64,000 bases of DNA, from the NCBI GenBank assembly GCA_008711295.1, contig VUYV01000044.1:5419495-5483494 (forward strand). Direction: 5' to 3'. Each line of letters starts with the position of its first letter. Position 1 is the stretch's first letter. The DNA is from Anarhynchus alexandrinus (Eukaryota > Chordata > Aves > Charadriiformes > Charadriidae). A model generated the notes under the pieces. That model was not told the origin of the DNA and made no database searches. It was given only the letters and a program-made list of their open reading frames with translations. The position numbers and the translations under genes are program-made. This document shows, piece by piece, positions 16,846-35,250 of this stretch.

Positions 16846-17088
16846 NNNNNNNNNNNNNNNNNNNNNNNNNNNNNNNNNNNNNNNNNNNNNNNNNNNNNNN
16901 NNNNNNNNNNNNNNNNNNNNNNNNNNNNNNNNNNNNNNNNNNNNNNNNNNNNNNNNNNNNNNNNNNNNNNNNNNNNNNNNNNNNNNNNNNNNNNNNNNNN
17001 NNNNNNNNNNNNNNNNNNNNNNNNNNNNNNNNNNNNNNNNNNNNNNNNNNNNNNNNNNNNNNNNNNNNNNNNNNNNNNNNNNNNNNNN
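16846..17088. other. Assembly gap (243 N)
   Basis: Run of unknown bases inside the ZNF335 CpG island. It hides part of the first intron or an alternative first exon. Frames read across it are meaningless. Confidence 0.99.
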
Positions 17089-17239
17089 CCCTCCGCGGGT
17101 GCCCCGTGGGGCAGCCCGGGACTCCGGGCCGGGACCCCCGCAGCGGCCGGGTGCGGCGGGGAGCGGGCGGCGTGCTGCGGCCCTGACGGCGGCGGCCTCC
17201 GTCCTCAGGTCGATCCTAGGCGGCCCTGGCAGGGCGGGC

Positions 17240-26463
<9,224 letters not shown>

Positions 26464-27138
26464 CACTGGTGCCAGGCCCGGCTGGTGCTGGGACACCCGT
26501 GCTGAGCAGGACAGCTGCACCAGGCAGGAGCCTCCTCAGCCAGCAGTTGCCTTATTGCTTCGGGGCTACGAGGGACGTGCCTGAGCATGCCGCGGCAGAG
26601 GCACGCTGCGGCTTGGCCGTGCGGGTCCTGCGCATCCTCCCCGGCACAGGCAGCTGTCTCCAGCAGAGACTGCTCCGCAGCTGAGGCAGGCTGAGCGGTG
26701 GCAGCACTCTCATGTGGCCGGTCTTTTTGCCTGTTGCACTTGATGGTCTGAAATCCCTTTTCCCAAATCTTGTCTGTGTGGGCCAAACTGGGATCAGCGT
26801 CTGCCTGGCACGCGAGGGTCCTGGGAGAGAGCCATGGGGCCGAGCAGAGCTGCGCGGTACGGTGTGAGAGGTGTGTGTGCAGCTGCAGCCATGTGCTCCC
26901 TGCTTTGGAGCTGTGGGGCGTGCGGTCCTGGTGTGAGGGCAGCTGTCCCTTCCTTGGCTTCTCCGGCCTGCAGGCAGGCAGCAGTAGGGCTTTGGACTGG
27001 AGGAACCCAGAGTAGGAAGAAGCATAGGTGGAAGATGTTCTATTTTTCTTCTGAAGAGGGATGGACTCTGGAGTTGGTCCGTAGGTGGTTGCGGGAGGCG
27101 TTCGATTCTGACATTCTCAAGCTTTGACTATGCTTATG

Positions 27139-27144
27139 AATAAA
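27139..27144 (+). terminator. ZNF335: ZNF335 poly(A) signal
   Basis: AATAAA about 680 bases after the stop codon, giving a 3' UTR from 26464 to about 27165. Confidence 0.8.
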
Positions 27145-27202
27145 AAGGGATTGAAACCTGCGTGTGTGCTTGCCTGGAGTGTCTGCGGTCCCCTACCAGC
27201 CC

Positions 27203-28293
27203 CTGCCCAGCACCCGGCAAGCGGGGATGGGCAAACCCAGCCTTCCTGCTGCCTCCTCTGGGGCTGGGGCGCAGGGGTCCCAGGGCCTGCCGCTGGGGCT
27301 GGGCAGGTCGCTGCCGGCAGATGCCGCTGCCCTGTGCTATCGGCTTCCTCCTGCCTGAGTGACCTTGACTTCTGGGAAGTGAGCCGGGCATCTGGTACAG
27401 CGGTGGGTTTGGGGCTGGGGTCATGAAATTAATCGAGTGGTAAACAGCCTAAATCCCGTGTAACTCTGTCCCAAACTACACACGCCACCCCTCCCTGAGC
27501 GGATTGTCTGGAAGTATTTACATGTGATTATAACAGCTAATCTCAGAGTTTTAGTTCTGTGCTTTTGCATTAAACTGATTATCTGCAGAGGGGGGAAAAG
27601 GCCTGGAACCACCCAACTTCAGCAAGAGCGTCCCTGAGGCCGGAGCCCCACGGCTGCGGGACTGGTGTGGTGTGATCACCAGCTCTTGCAGGGGACAGGG
27701 ACAGCACGAGGCCTTGTGCTGTGACCACAGAGCCCNCTGCCCAGCACAAGCGGGGATGGGCAAACCCAGCCTTCCTGCTGCCTCCTCTGGGGCTGGGGCA
27801 CAGGGGTCCCAGGGCCTGCCGCTGGGGCGCAGGGGTCCCAGGGCCTGCCGCTGGGGCTGGGCAGGTCGCTGCCGGCAGATGCCGCTGCCCTGTGCTATCG
27901 GCTTCCTCCTGCCTGAGTGACCTTGACTTCTGGGAAGTGAGCCGGGCATCTGGTACAGCGGTGGGTTTGGGGCTGGGGTCATGAAATTAATCGAGTGGTA
28001 AACAGCCTAAATCCCGTGTAACTCTGTCCCAAACTACACACGCCACCCCTCCCTGAGCGGATTGTCTGGAAGTATTTACATGTGATTATAACAGCTAATC
28101 TCAGAGTTTTAGTTCTGTGCTTTTGCATTAAACTGATTATCTGCAGAGGGGGGAAAAGGCCTGGAACCACCCAACTTCAGCAAGAGCGTCCCTGAGGCCG
28201 GAGCCCCACGGCTGCGGGACTGGTGTGGTGTGATCACCAGCTCTTGCAGGGGACAGGGACAGCACGAGGCCTTGTGCTGTGACCACAGAGCCC
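27203..28293. repeat. Direct duplication of about 0.55 kb with an N at the junction
   Basis: 27203-27735 and 27737-28293 are nearly identical copies offset by 534-558 bases. The second copy carries an extra 24-28-base minisatellite unit. The junction contains a single unknown base at 27736. This could be a real tandem duplication, but an N at the exact join suggests a scaffolding or haplotype artefact. Confidence 0.9.
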
Positions 28294-30060
28294 GGGCTCT
28301 GCCCTAAATGACAGCAGCGCACTCCCACCCTGGCTGCTGGGGGTGCCCACTGTCCCCAGGGACCCCACTACTCGTCTCCTGCCTGCGCAGCGGACTTGTG
28401 GGCTGGACCCCTCCGACATTCCTGCCCAGCAGGGAAGGGGGGTGTAGGTGGCCCTGCGCCTCCCCTGGGCGAGCAGCCTTGGACGCTGTGGGTTGTGGCT
28501 CTGTCCCCACCGTGACTGTGTCCTGCTGCCTTCACCTCTGGCTGCTGCCCCGTCCGTGCCGAGCTGTGCCAGCATGTGGCTCTGCCTGTTCGGCCGTGGC
28601 TCAGTCGGTGTCCAGCTGTGTCCATTCACCGTGTTGGTGGCCAGCTGTGGCCCTCCTTGTGGCCGTGGCACAGCTGGAGAGGGAGGGCCAGGGCCAGCCA
28701 TTGACATGGTGAACGGACACAGCTGGACGCTGCAGCAATCCACAAGCGCTTTCCTAGATTACAGCCCCATTATCTAATAAAGCGGATCCACTGCGCTGCC
28801 GGCGTCGCTGATTAGGGCTGGAGGAGTCCTGTGGGGACAAGGTTACGGGGCTGCTGTGGGGCTGTGGCCAGGACTGGGCCTGGATGTCCCCTCCTGGCCG
28901 GCGGCACAGGCTCCCGGCTGCCCTGTGGCTTCCATGCCTGGGGCTGCTGAGAGCACGGGACCAGCCCGAGGTGGGGACGGTGCTGGGATGGATGGGACCA
29001 GGGCACCTGGCTGCTGCTCTGGGGACTGCTGGGGCTCTGGCCATGGGGCACAGTGGGGCCATGGGGCACAGTGGGGTCATGGGGGCTCAGCGCCCCTCAG
29101 CGCTGGCACCTCAGCCCTGGGACTTTCTGCTGTTACCAGGGGCCTGCGGGGAGCCCAGGGATGCAGCGGGGCTCATTAGCACCGGTGACCTTCCCCTTCC
29201 CGTCCCCGGCCAGCGCTAAGCGGGTTTGTTACATATTTAATATCCTGAGAGCGTTATTAGTCGGTATTTAATGACGGATACAACCTGTGGGATAATCCCA
29301 GTCTGAGCAGGGAGGCACAGCGGCAGGAGCCGGGCGGCTCAGGGGGTCGTGGGCTCTCGGTGCCCATCACCCAGTTGCCCACCACTGCCCTGCCTGCCTG
29401 CCTGCTGTCCCCACTCCACCAGCAGGCAGGAACACCCCAGTGCCTGCGGGACTGGGTCCCCACCCAGGCAAAGTGTCCCCGGGGCTGCGGGACACCTTCC
29501 CCTTCACCCGTCTCCAGCTGGGAATCCAGCTGCAGGCATGGCGGCACTGGGGCTTGGGCAAGGACCTGGCCAAGCCAGAGGAGGAGCAGTCTCCGGAGCA
29601 GCACCTTGCGTTGCCGGCATCCTCCAGGGCCATGCACAAGTTCTCCCACCAGCCCCCGGTGCTCCGACCCGCCCCTCCGCTATTTGGGGGGCTCTGCTGA
29701 CTCCTGCCCTGGGCACAGGTCAGGGCTGGGGTCAAGAATGGGGACCGATGGCTCTTGGCTCTGCAGTAGAGCCCGGTGTGTGCTGTGTCCCATGTGCGTC
29801 CCTGTGCATACTGCGTCCCCAAGGCCATGGGGGGCCGTGGGGGCTCACGTGGGCCCTGTGCACCAACCCCCGGTGCCACTGCACCCCATCCCTGGGGGGC
29901 TGAGTGGGCTGTGCTGGGGGACCGGTGGTGCTGGTGTCCTGGTGTGGGTCCTGGACATGTCCTGGCTGGTGGCAGGCAGGTCGGGAGGATGCTCCCTGCC
30001 AGTCCCTGCCCAACACTGGCCGGGGAGGGGGTCGGTATCAGCTGCCCCAGATCCCTCCTG
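28294..30060. other. Intergenic sequence upstream of the Iroquois-like gene
   Basis: No coding feature seen. A short tandem repeat lies at about 29041-29088 (unit close to CATGGGGCACAGTGGGG). An AT-rich island at about 29220-29285 contrasts with its GC-rich surroundings and may be regulatory. Confidence 0.55.
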
Positions 30061-30164
30061 CCGCTCTCGTGGGTGCTAATACCCCCTAATCAGCTGTCAG
30101 TCACCGCGGACCCCGGCAGCTATAAAACACCCGGGAGCAGCTCCCCGGCTCCTCTCCCAGCAGC
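30061..30164 (+). promoter_or_regulatory. TATA promoter of the Iroquois-like gene
   Basis: A consensus TATAAAA at 30121-30127 lies 44 bases before the ATG. Transcription would start near 30150, leaving a 5' UTR of only about 15 bases. Upstream are two CTAAT words and a CAGCTG E-box at 30091-30096. Confidence 0.55.
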
Positions 30165-31144
30165 ATGGCAGCTCCTCGGGGAGAGGGGAGCCCGGGCCGA
30201 GAGCCGGGGGGCTGCGGGGGACCCTGGGGAGCCCTGCGGGGGCCCCCCCAAGCTCTGCTGCCCTGTCCCTGCCCCGTGTTGGCCGGCTACAGCCTGCTGC
30301 CGCCCACCCTGAGCCTCCTGGCACCCTCGGTAAGTGCTCCATGGCAGCTCCCGGGGGGCCGGGACGTGGGATCTCTCCCCCGGGACCAGGCAGGGGCTGT
30401 GTGGGGTGGTTGGGGTCGGGGCTGGGGAGCTGCTGTCACGGGTTCCCTGCACCCCCCCACACACACACTCGTACCTTGGGGTGCGCAGTGCCGGGCGCAG
30501 GAGAGGACAAGGACAGGCAGGACCCAGCAGTGCTCCTTCCCGCGTGCGAAGGGCTGAGCCCCCACGTCCCCCTGCCCCATCCTGCCCTGACACCCCTGTG
30601 TCCCCTCCAGGTCTCACCAGCCTACGAGGTGCCACCAGGGCTGCTGCCCAGCTCTGGGCTTTGCCCGCCCTGCTGCCGGCAGCCCCTTCCCGTGGAGCCG
30701 GGACGGGCGAAGGCGGCGGCGGCACGGGAGAGCACCGGGGCGCTGAAGGCCTGGCTGGCGCGGCACCCCAGGAACCCCTACCCCAGCAAGGGGGAGAAGG
30801 TGATGCTGGCCGTGGTCAGCCGAATGAGCCTCACCCAGGTCTCCACGTGGTTCGCCAATGCCCGCCGGCGCCTCAAGAAGGAGAACAAGGCGAGCTGGGC
30901 ACCGCGCGGCGCCTCGGACGGCGAGGACAGCGAGGGTGAGGGGGCCCCACCAGGTGCCCCCACTGGCCCTGACCCCAGCCCCGTGCAGGATGGGTGCGGG
31001 GACAGCCCCGAGGGGGAGTCAGGCCCTGGGCAGGGCAAGGAGCCCCAGAAACCCAAGATCTGGAGCGTGGCGGCGATGCTGGCATCTCCCCCTGATGAGA
31101 CTGGGTGCCCCCCAGGGCTGCCAGCAATGCCAGAGCAGGGGTAG
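30165..31144 (+). CDS. Iroquois-class (TALE) homeobox protein, divergent
   Basis: Predicted nuclear transcription factor of 232 residues from two exons (30165-30329 and 30611-31144; GT/AG, phase 0). Exon 2 holds a TALE homeodomain at about 87-148: the PYP loop extension (NPYPSKGEK) and recognition helix [17 protein letters not shown] are those of Iroquois proteins. A short motif KPKIWS at 202-207 is also shared with IRX proteins. The remainder is Pro/Gly-rich and acidic and not recognisable; at 232 residues it is about half the usual IRX length. The intron before the homeodomain fits the family. It is not one of the human IRX1-6 loci by position, because no Iroquois gene lies near human ZNF335. 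An intact frame, TATA box, splice sites and poly(A) signal argue for a working gene. It could be a lineage-retained Irx7-like gene; I cannot assign it further. Confidence 0.85.
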
Positions 31145-31313
31145 GGCTGGGGCAGTCATGCCCTGTCCCCAAGGGCCAGGTGGGGACCAGGGCTGTGGCC
31201 GTGGGGAGGGAACAGCCCCATGGCCGGGCAGGGCAAGACAGATGGCCACAGGACCCGGCGGCACCCAGGACGAGGAGAGCGGGAAGTGTGAGCAGGGAGG
31301 GACGTGGGGTATT

Positions 31314-31319
31314 AATAAA
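31314..31319 (+). terminator. Poly(A) signal of the Iroquois-like gene
   Basis: AATAAA 170 bases after the stop codon, followed by a GT-rich stretch, giving a short 3' UTR. Confidence 0.75.
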
Positions 31320-31365
31320 TGTGACTATGTCTTGGACACCCTGGTGTTGCCTGTCAGTGGAAGGG

Positions 31366-31460
31366 ATGCCAGTGGGGGTGCGGGGATGCTGGTGGGGATG
31401 TCAGCAGGGCTGCGGGGATGCCAGCGAGGGTGCGGGGATGCTGGCAGGGATGCAGGCATC
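31366..31460. repeat. Degenerate minisatellite
   Basis: Several imperfect copies of a unit close to GGGGATGCTGGCAGGGATG. Non-coding. Confidence 0.6.
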
Positions 31461-32039
31461 TCCACTGCCAGCGCTGCTCTGGTTGGCTCCACTGCCCCCG
31501 GGGAGCAGGGCAAGTCCTGCCCCAAGCCCCTCAGACTGCCCAAAGTGAGACCCTCCTGTGCACCCGGTCAGGCTGCCGGGGGTTTGCTGGCCCCATCACC
31601 AGCTGGGATCCCCGTGGGGGTTGCCCCCATTCAGCAGAGGAAGACCCACAGCATTTGCAAGTGATTTGGTGCCTTCCTGATGCCTCTTCCCCCTTCCCCT
31701 CCCTGGACATCCGGGATCACCTGTAGGGTGGGCTCACACATGGGAAACAGGGCTGTAGTGGCTGTGACCACCAGCACAGCCCTGCACCATGGGGCTGCAC
31801 AGGGAGGGACACACATTGACGGGGACATGCGGGAGGCACCGCACATGAGGAGTGCGGGAGGGGATGATAGCGTCCATCCACTCACCGAACGGGACATCGG
31901 CTGCCAGGAACGGGCTCAGACCCACCGGGCTCCACACGGTTTCCCAGGGCCAGGCTCTGGCAGGTGGCTCCACACAGCCCCAGGGTCACATGCGAGGCCG
32001 GGGGAAGGGCTGGGAAGGGGAGAGGGGACCAGGAGCCCC
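31461..32039. other. Intergenic sequence
   Basis: No feature recognised between the Iroquois-like gene and the PCIF1 duplicate. Confidence 0.5.
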
Positions 32040-33495
32040 AGGAAAGGCACGGACATGGGGCAGAGGTGTACACGGGCTTTTAACGTTCCTAAGAACTAGG
32101 AAACAGAAATCAAAAATAGACTTTGCTCTTCTTGATAAAAGTAATAAAATGGTTAGCGGTGTTAAATTAATCCTTACAAAACAAAACCCAAGGAGGTTAA
32201 ATAAAGCCCGGAGGCTCCGCATAAAAACCACAACGACTACAAAACAGCTGCAAAGACGTCTTTACACACCAAAGAAACTCCTCTTCTCCGCTCCTCCCCT
32301 CTACGGTACACAGCGTCGGCGAACACGGGACTCACACATGGGGGAAAGAAACACGGATGCGATGGGAGCAGCCCTGCGAGGAGCACAGGCGCCACGGACA
32401 GAACTATTTACACTATGGACATGGAGCTGTGCTGGTGCCAGTCCGGCTGCAGGAGCCCCCGGGCTCTGCCCGTCCTTCTCCTGCCAGCGCCGGGCCGTGG
32501 CCAGCTGCCGGGGCCCCTCCAGCCACGGCGCTAGGCACCGAGCACTTGCGCTTCCCTAGTTGGGATTAGTCTCCCGGCTGCTGCTTTGCTCTCTGCCCAG
32601 GTCCTGCTCTTTGTCTGCTGTAGAGGTTGCTGAGGAGGAGGACGAAGAGCTGAGGGTCCGGCCTGAATGCTTGTAGGCTGCAATGAGCTCCTGCAGCCGT
32701 TCCGGCATGGGCTCCCACTTGGCAAAGCCTGCACTGTTCTGCACAGGAATCATAGAATCATAGAATGGTTTGGGTTGGAAGGGACATTTAAAGGTCATCT
32801 AGTCCACTCCCCCTGCCATGAGCAGGGATATCTTCAACTGGATGAGGTTGCTCAGAGCCTCGTCCAACCTGACCTTGAGTGTTTCCAGTGATGGACCATC
32901 CACCACCTCTCTGGGCAAACTGGGCCAGTGTCTCACTACCCTCATTATAGAAAATGTCTTCCTTATATCTAGTCTAAATCTGCCCTCTTTCAGTTTACAG
33001 CCATTATCCCTCGTTCTATCACACACAACAGGCTCTGTTAAAAAGTTTGTCCCCCTCTTTCTCATAAGCCCCCGTTAAGTACTGAAAGGCTGCAATAAGT
33101 TCTCCCCGGAGCCTTCTCTTCTCCAGGCTGAACAACCCCAACTCTCTCAGCCTGTGCTCACAGCAGAGGGGCTCCAGCCCTTGAGCATCTTGGTGGTCTC
33201 CTCTGGACCAGCTCCAAGAGGTCCATGTCCCCCCTGCACCGAGGGCCCCAGAGCTGGAGGCAGCACTGCAGGGGGGTCTCCCCAGAGCGCAGCAGAGGGG
33301 CAGCATCCCCTCCCTCCCCCTGCTGGCCGTGCTGCTGGGGATGCAGGCCAGGGTGCGGTTGGCTTTCTGGGCCATGAGTGCACATTGTCACCTCATGTCC
33401 AGATTTTCACCCACCAGTACCCCCAAGTCCTTCTCATCAGGGCTGCTCTAAATCCCTTCATCCCCCAGGCAACAGGCACTGAGCATCTCCCTGTG
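32040..33495 (-). pseudogene. Partial duplicate of the PCIF1 3' end, split by CR1
   Basis: 32085-32553 is base-for-base identical, without gaps, to 38155-38623 in the PCIF1 3' UTR. 32554-32745 then matches the end of the PCIF1 coding sequence with many substitutions: the frame still reads SAGFAKWEP... to RETNPN and a stop, but residues differ and the Ser run is shorter. The copy lacks about 360 bases of UTR present at 38624-38985. Its poly(A) word is GTTAAA where PCIF1 has ATTAAA. At 32746 it is interrupted by a CR1; about 21 bases beyond the CR1 (33471-33491) again resemble PCIF1 intron sequence at 39254-39274. That points to duplicated genomic DNA rather than a spliced retrocopy. It has no upstream exons and cannot encode PCIF1. 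Confidence 0.85.
32748..33470 (-). mobile_element. CR1 non-LTR retrotransposon, 5'-truncated 3' end
   Basis: The plus strand begins with the repeated word ATCATAGA, the reverse complement of the ATTCTATG-type tail unique to CR1 3' ends. About 700 bases typical of the avian CR1 3' region follow, so the element lies on the minus strand. It is truncated before the reverse-transcriptase region and cannot move. It sits inside the PCIF1 duplicate. Confidence 0.92.
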
Positions 33496-33618
33496 GTCCA
33501 GGCAGACCTCCACGCCATGGTTCAGTCGTGGTTCAGGGAATACCAGTACCCCAAGGGACAACGCTCCAAGGTGCCCAAAGCCTCCCTGGTGCCGGCACAG
33601 GGCTCAGCCGTTGCAGAG

Positions 33619-34344
33619 TCAGGAGTGGGGGAACCCGAAGACCTCCCGGCACAGACACTGGCAGAGGCTGTAGATGATGCAGAGGAGGAGGGTGGAGGGC
33701 ACAAGGCTGACCAGGACAATGCCCAGGCTGTGGTGCTCGATGAGCAGGAGGTAGATGCCGAAGGGCAGAGAGCTGAAGTAGAGGAGGCAGAGGACACCCA
33801 GGATGAATCGGGGAACAGCTTGCCATCCCCAGGAGTGGCACTTCTGCCCGGGGCCATGGCAGGGCAGCATGCCCAGGCTGGCGGGGCGGTACAGCCGCAC
33901 CACCTCCAGCCCACCCAGACCCTCTGGCGGAGCCACGTCCTCCGGCACCTCCAGGATGGTGACAACCAGGCAGTCAGGGCCGGCCGTGGGCTCCAGTACA
34001 CTGGGGCAGAGGAGGACCTCGGGGGACCGGGGTGGACCCTGCTTCTTGGCCTGCTCACAGCCTGTTAGCAGTGCCAGCGCCTCGCCATCGTCCTGCAGCT
34101 GTTGAACGTCCCCACCGGGCACCGGGCTGTGCTGGCGGCAGAAGGGGCAGCGGAGCTGGTGGGGAGACGCGTTCCCCAGAACCACCATCTTGCGCAGGCA
34201 CTTGGTGCAGACGTGGTGGCCGCAGCGGAGCAGCTTGGGTCTGCGGGCGCGGGCATCGTAGCGGCTGTAGCAGATCTTGCACTCCAGCTCGGGGGCTGTA
34301 TGTACCGGTGGCTGCAGCCCCGGTTCACCATCCTGGTGGGCCAT
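33619..34344 (-). CDS. RING-finger, two-transmembrane E3 ligase related to RNF182
   Basis: Single coding exon of 241 residues. The N-terminal C3HC4 RING uses Cys22, Cys25, Cys41, His43, Cys46, Cys49, Cys66 and Cys69 (ELECKICYSRYD...LRCPFC). The C-terminus has two hydrophobic segments (about 180-201 and 207-230) joined by a short loop, then a Cys-rich tail. The RING start, the LYRPAS segment, YFSSLPFGIYLL and VSLVPS closely follow human RNF182, an ER/endosomal membrane E3 ubiquitin ligase, but identity is partial, so this looks like a paralogue. A pyrimidine-rich acceptor ends at 34377, so a 5' UTR exon splices to 34376; coding in one exon after non-coding exons is also the RNF182 layout. It has no counterpart at this place in the human order. 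The substrate is unknown; ligase activity is inferred from the intact RING. Confidence 0.87.
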   Translation of the reverse strand: MAHQDGEPGLQPPVHTAPELECKICYSRYDARARRPKLLRCGHHVCTKCLRKMVVLGNASPHQLRCPFCRQHSPVPGGDVQQLQDDGEALALLTGCEQAKKQGPPRSPEVLLCPSVLEPTAGPDCLVVTILEVPEDVAPPEGLGGLEVVRLYRPASLGMLPCHGPGQKCHSWGWQAVPRFILGVLCLLYFSSLPFGIYLLLIEHHSLGIVLVSLVPSTLLLCIIYSLCQCLCREVFGFPHS

Positions 34345-34699
34345 GATGCTGGAGGGCTGGCCAGGGGCTGTCCGGGCTGGGGGAGAGGGAAGTCGCTGTG
34401 ACCGAGGGCTTGGGGGGCAGGTTCCAGGCCCTGCTGTACCCCACAGGCTGGGTCCTGGTCAGCCCCTTGGGATCTGTGACAGAGCAACGACGGGGGAGTG
34501 GGACACCAGCAGCAGCCCCCTCCCAGGGCCAGCACAGCCCGGCTCTAACCACCGGCTGGTGCCACCAGCTCCGGGACTCATCCCCTCCACATCTGGGCAA
34601 GGAGGGATACATCTTTCCCAGGGGACAGGACTGGCTCTAGAGCCCCTTCGTGCTGCAGGGTGGGGAGGGGGTGGGGGCGAGGGTCCCGGGGGGAGCATG

Positions 34700-35250
34700 T
34701 CCCTCTCCTTGTGTCCAGGTTCCCCGGGGCCCCGGGGCTCCAGACACGGGGGTCTGCTGGCTGCAGGGACCCCCCCTGCCCTGCGCCCCCCCCCTTCCCT
34801 TCCCTTCCCGCGGAACCCCCCCGTCCCGTACCTGCCGTCTGCGCCGGGGGTCGCGGGTGGGGCGCAGCCGTGGGTCGGTCCCCGGCCCCTCGGCCCTGTC
34901 GGCGGAGGCAGGCGGGGTGCCGGCGGCAGCGTACCCCCCATGGAAGAGGCGTGGGGCAGGCTGCCCGCCACGCTGCGGAGGCAGCCCCGGCGCAGGGGCT
35001 GGCAGCATCCTCCGCGGCGTTGGCCTGGCAACGCGGAGCGGGAGGCGGATGCTCGGCCGGTGCCGGTGCCGGTGCCGGTGCCTGTGCCTGTGCCGTGCGG
35101 AGGGTGCCGGGCGGGTCAGGCCCACCCACGCCGCAGGGCACAGCCAGGTTCCCCCGGGGCGGTGCGGGTCCCTGCAGCCCCACTGCCCCTTCGCTCTCGG
35201 GCAGCCCTGAGGATGCTCCTTCCCTGCCTGGGGGCTGCGGGTAGTGGCCC
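34700..35250 (-). promoter_or_regulatory. CpG island, probable promoter and first exon of the RNF182-like gene
   Basis: CpG-dense sequence with a (GGTGCC)n hexamer run at about 35056-35092 and an inverted GTTG...CAAC motif at 35019-35032 resembling an RFX X-box. On the minus strand a good donor (GGCAG then GTACGG) at 34832/34831 could end a non-coding first exon joining the acceptor before 34376. Confidence 0.45.

Noticed and set aside
31986..32231. 81-codon minus frame repeated at 37963-38301
   Set aside because: The same PCIF1 3' UTR sequence present twice; it lies after the stop codon and resembles no known protein.
35019..35032. RFX X-box-like inverted repeat
   Set aside because: Imperfect match to the X-box; mentioned with the CpG island but too weak for a separate claim.
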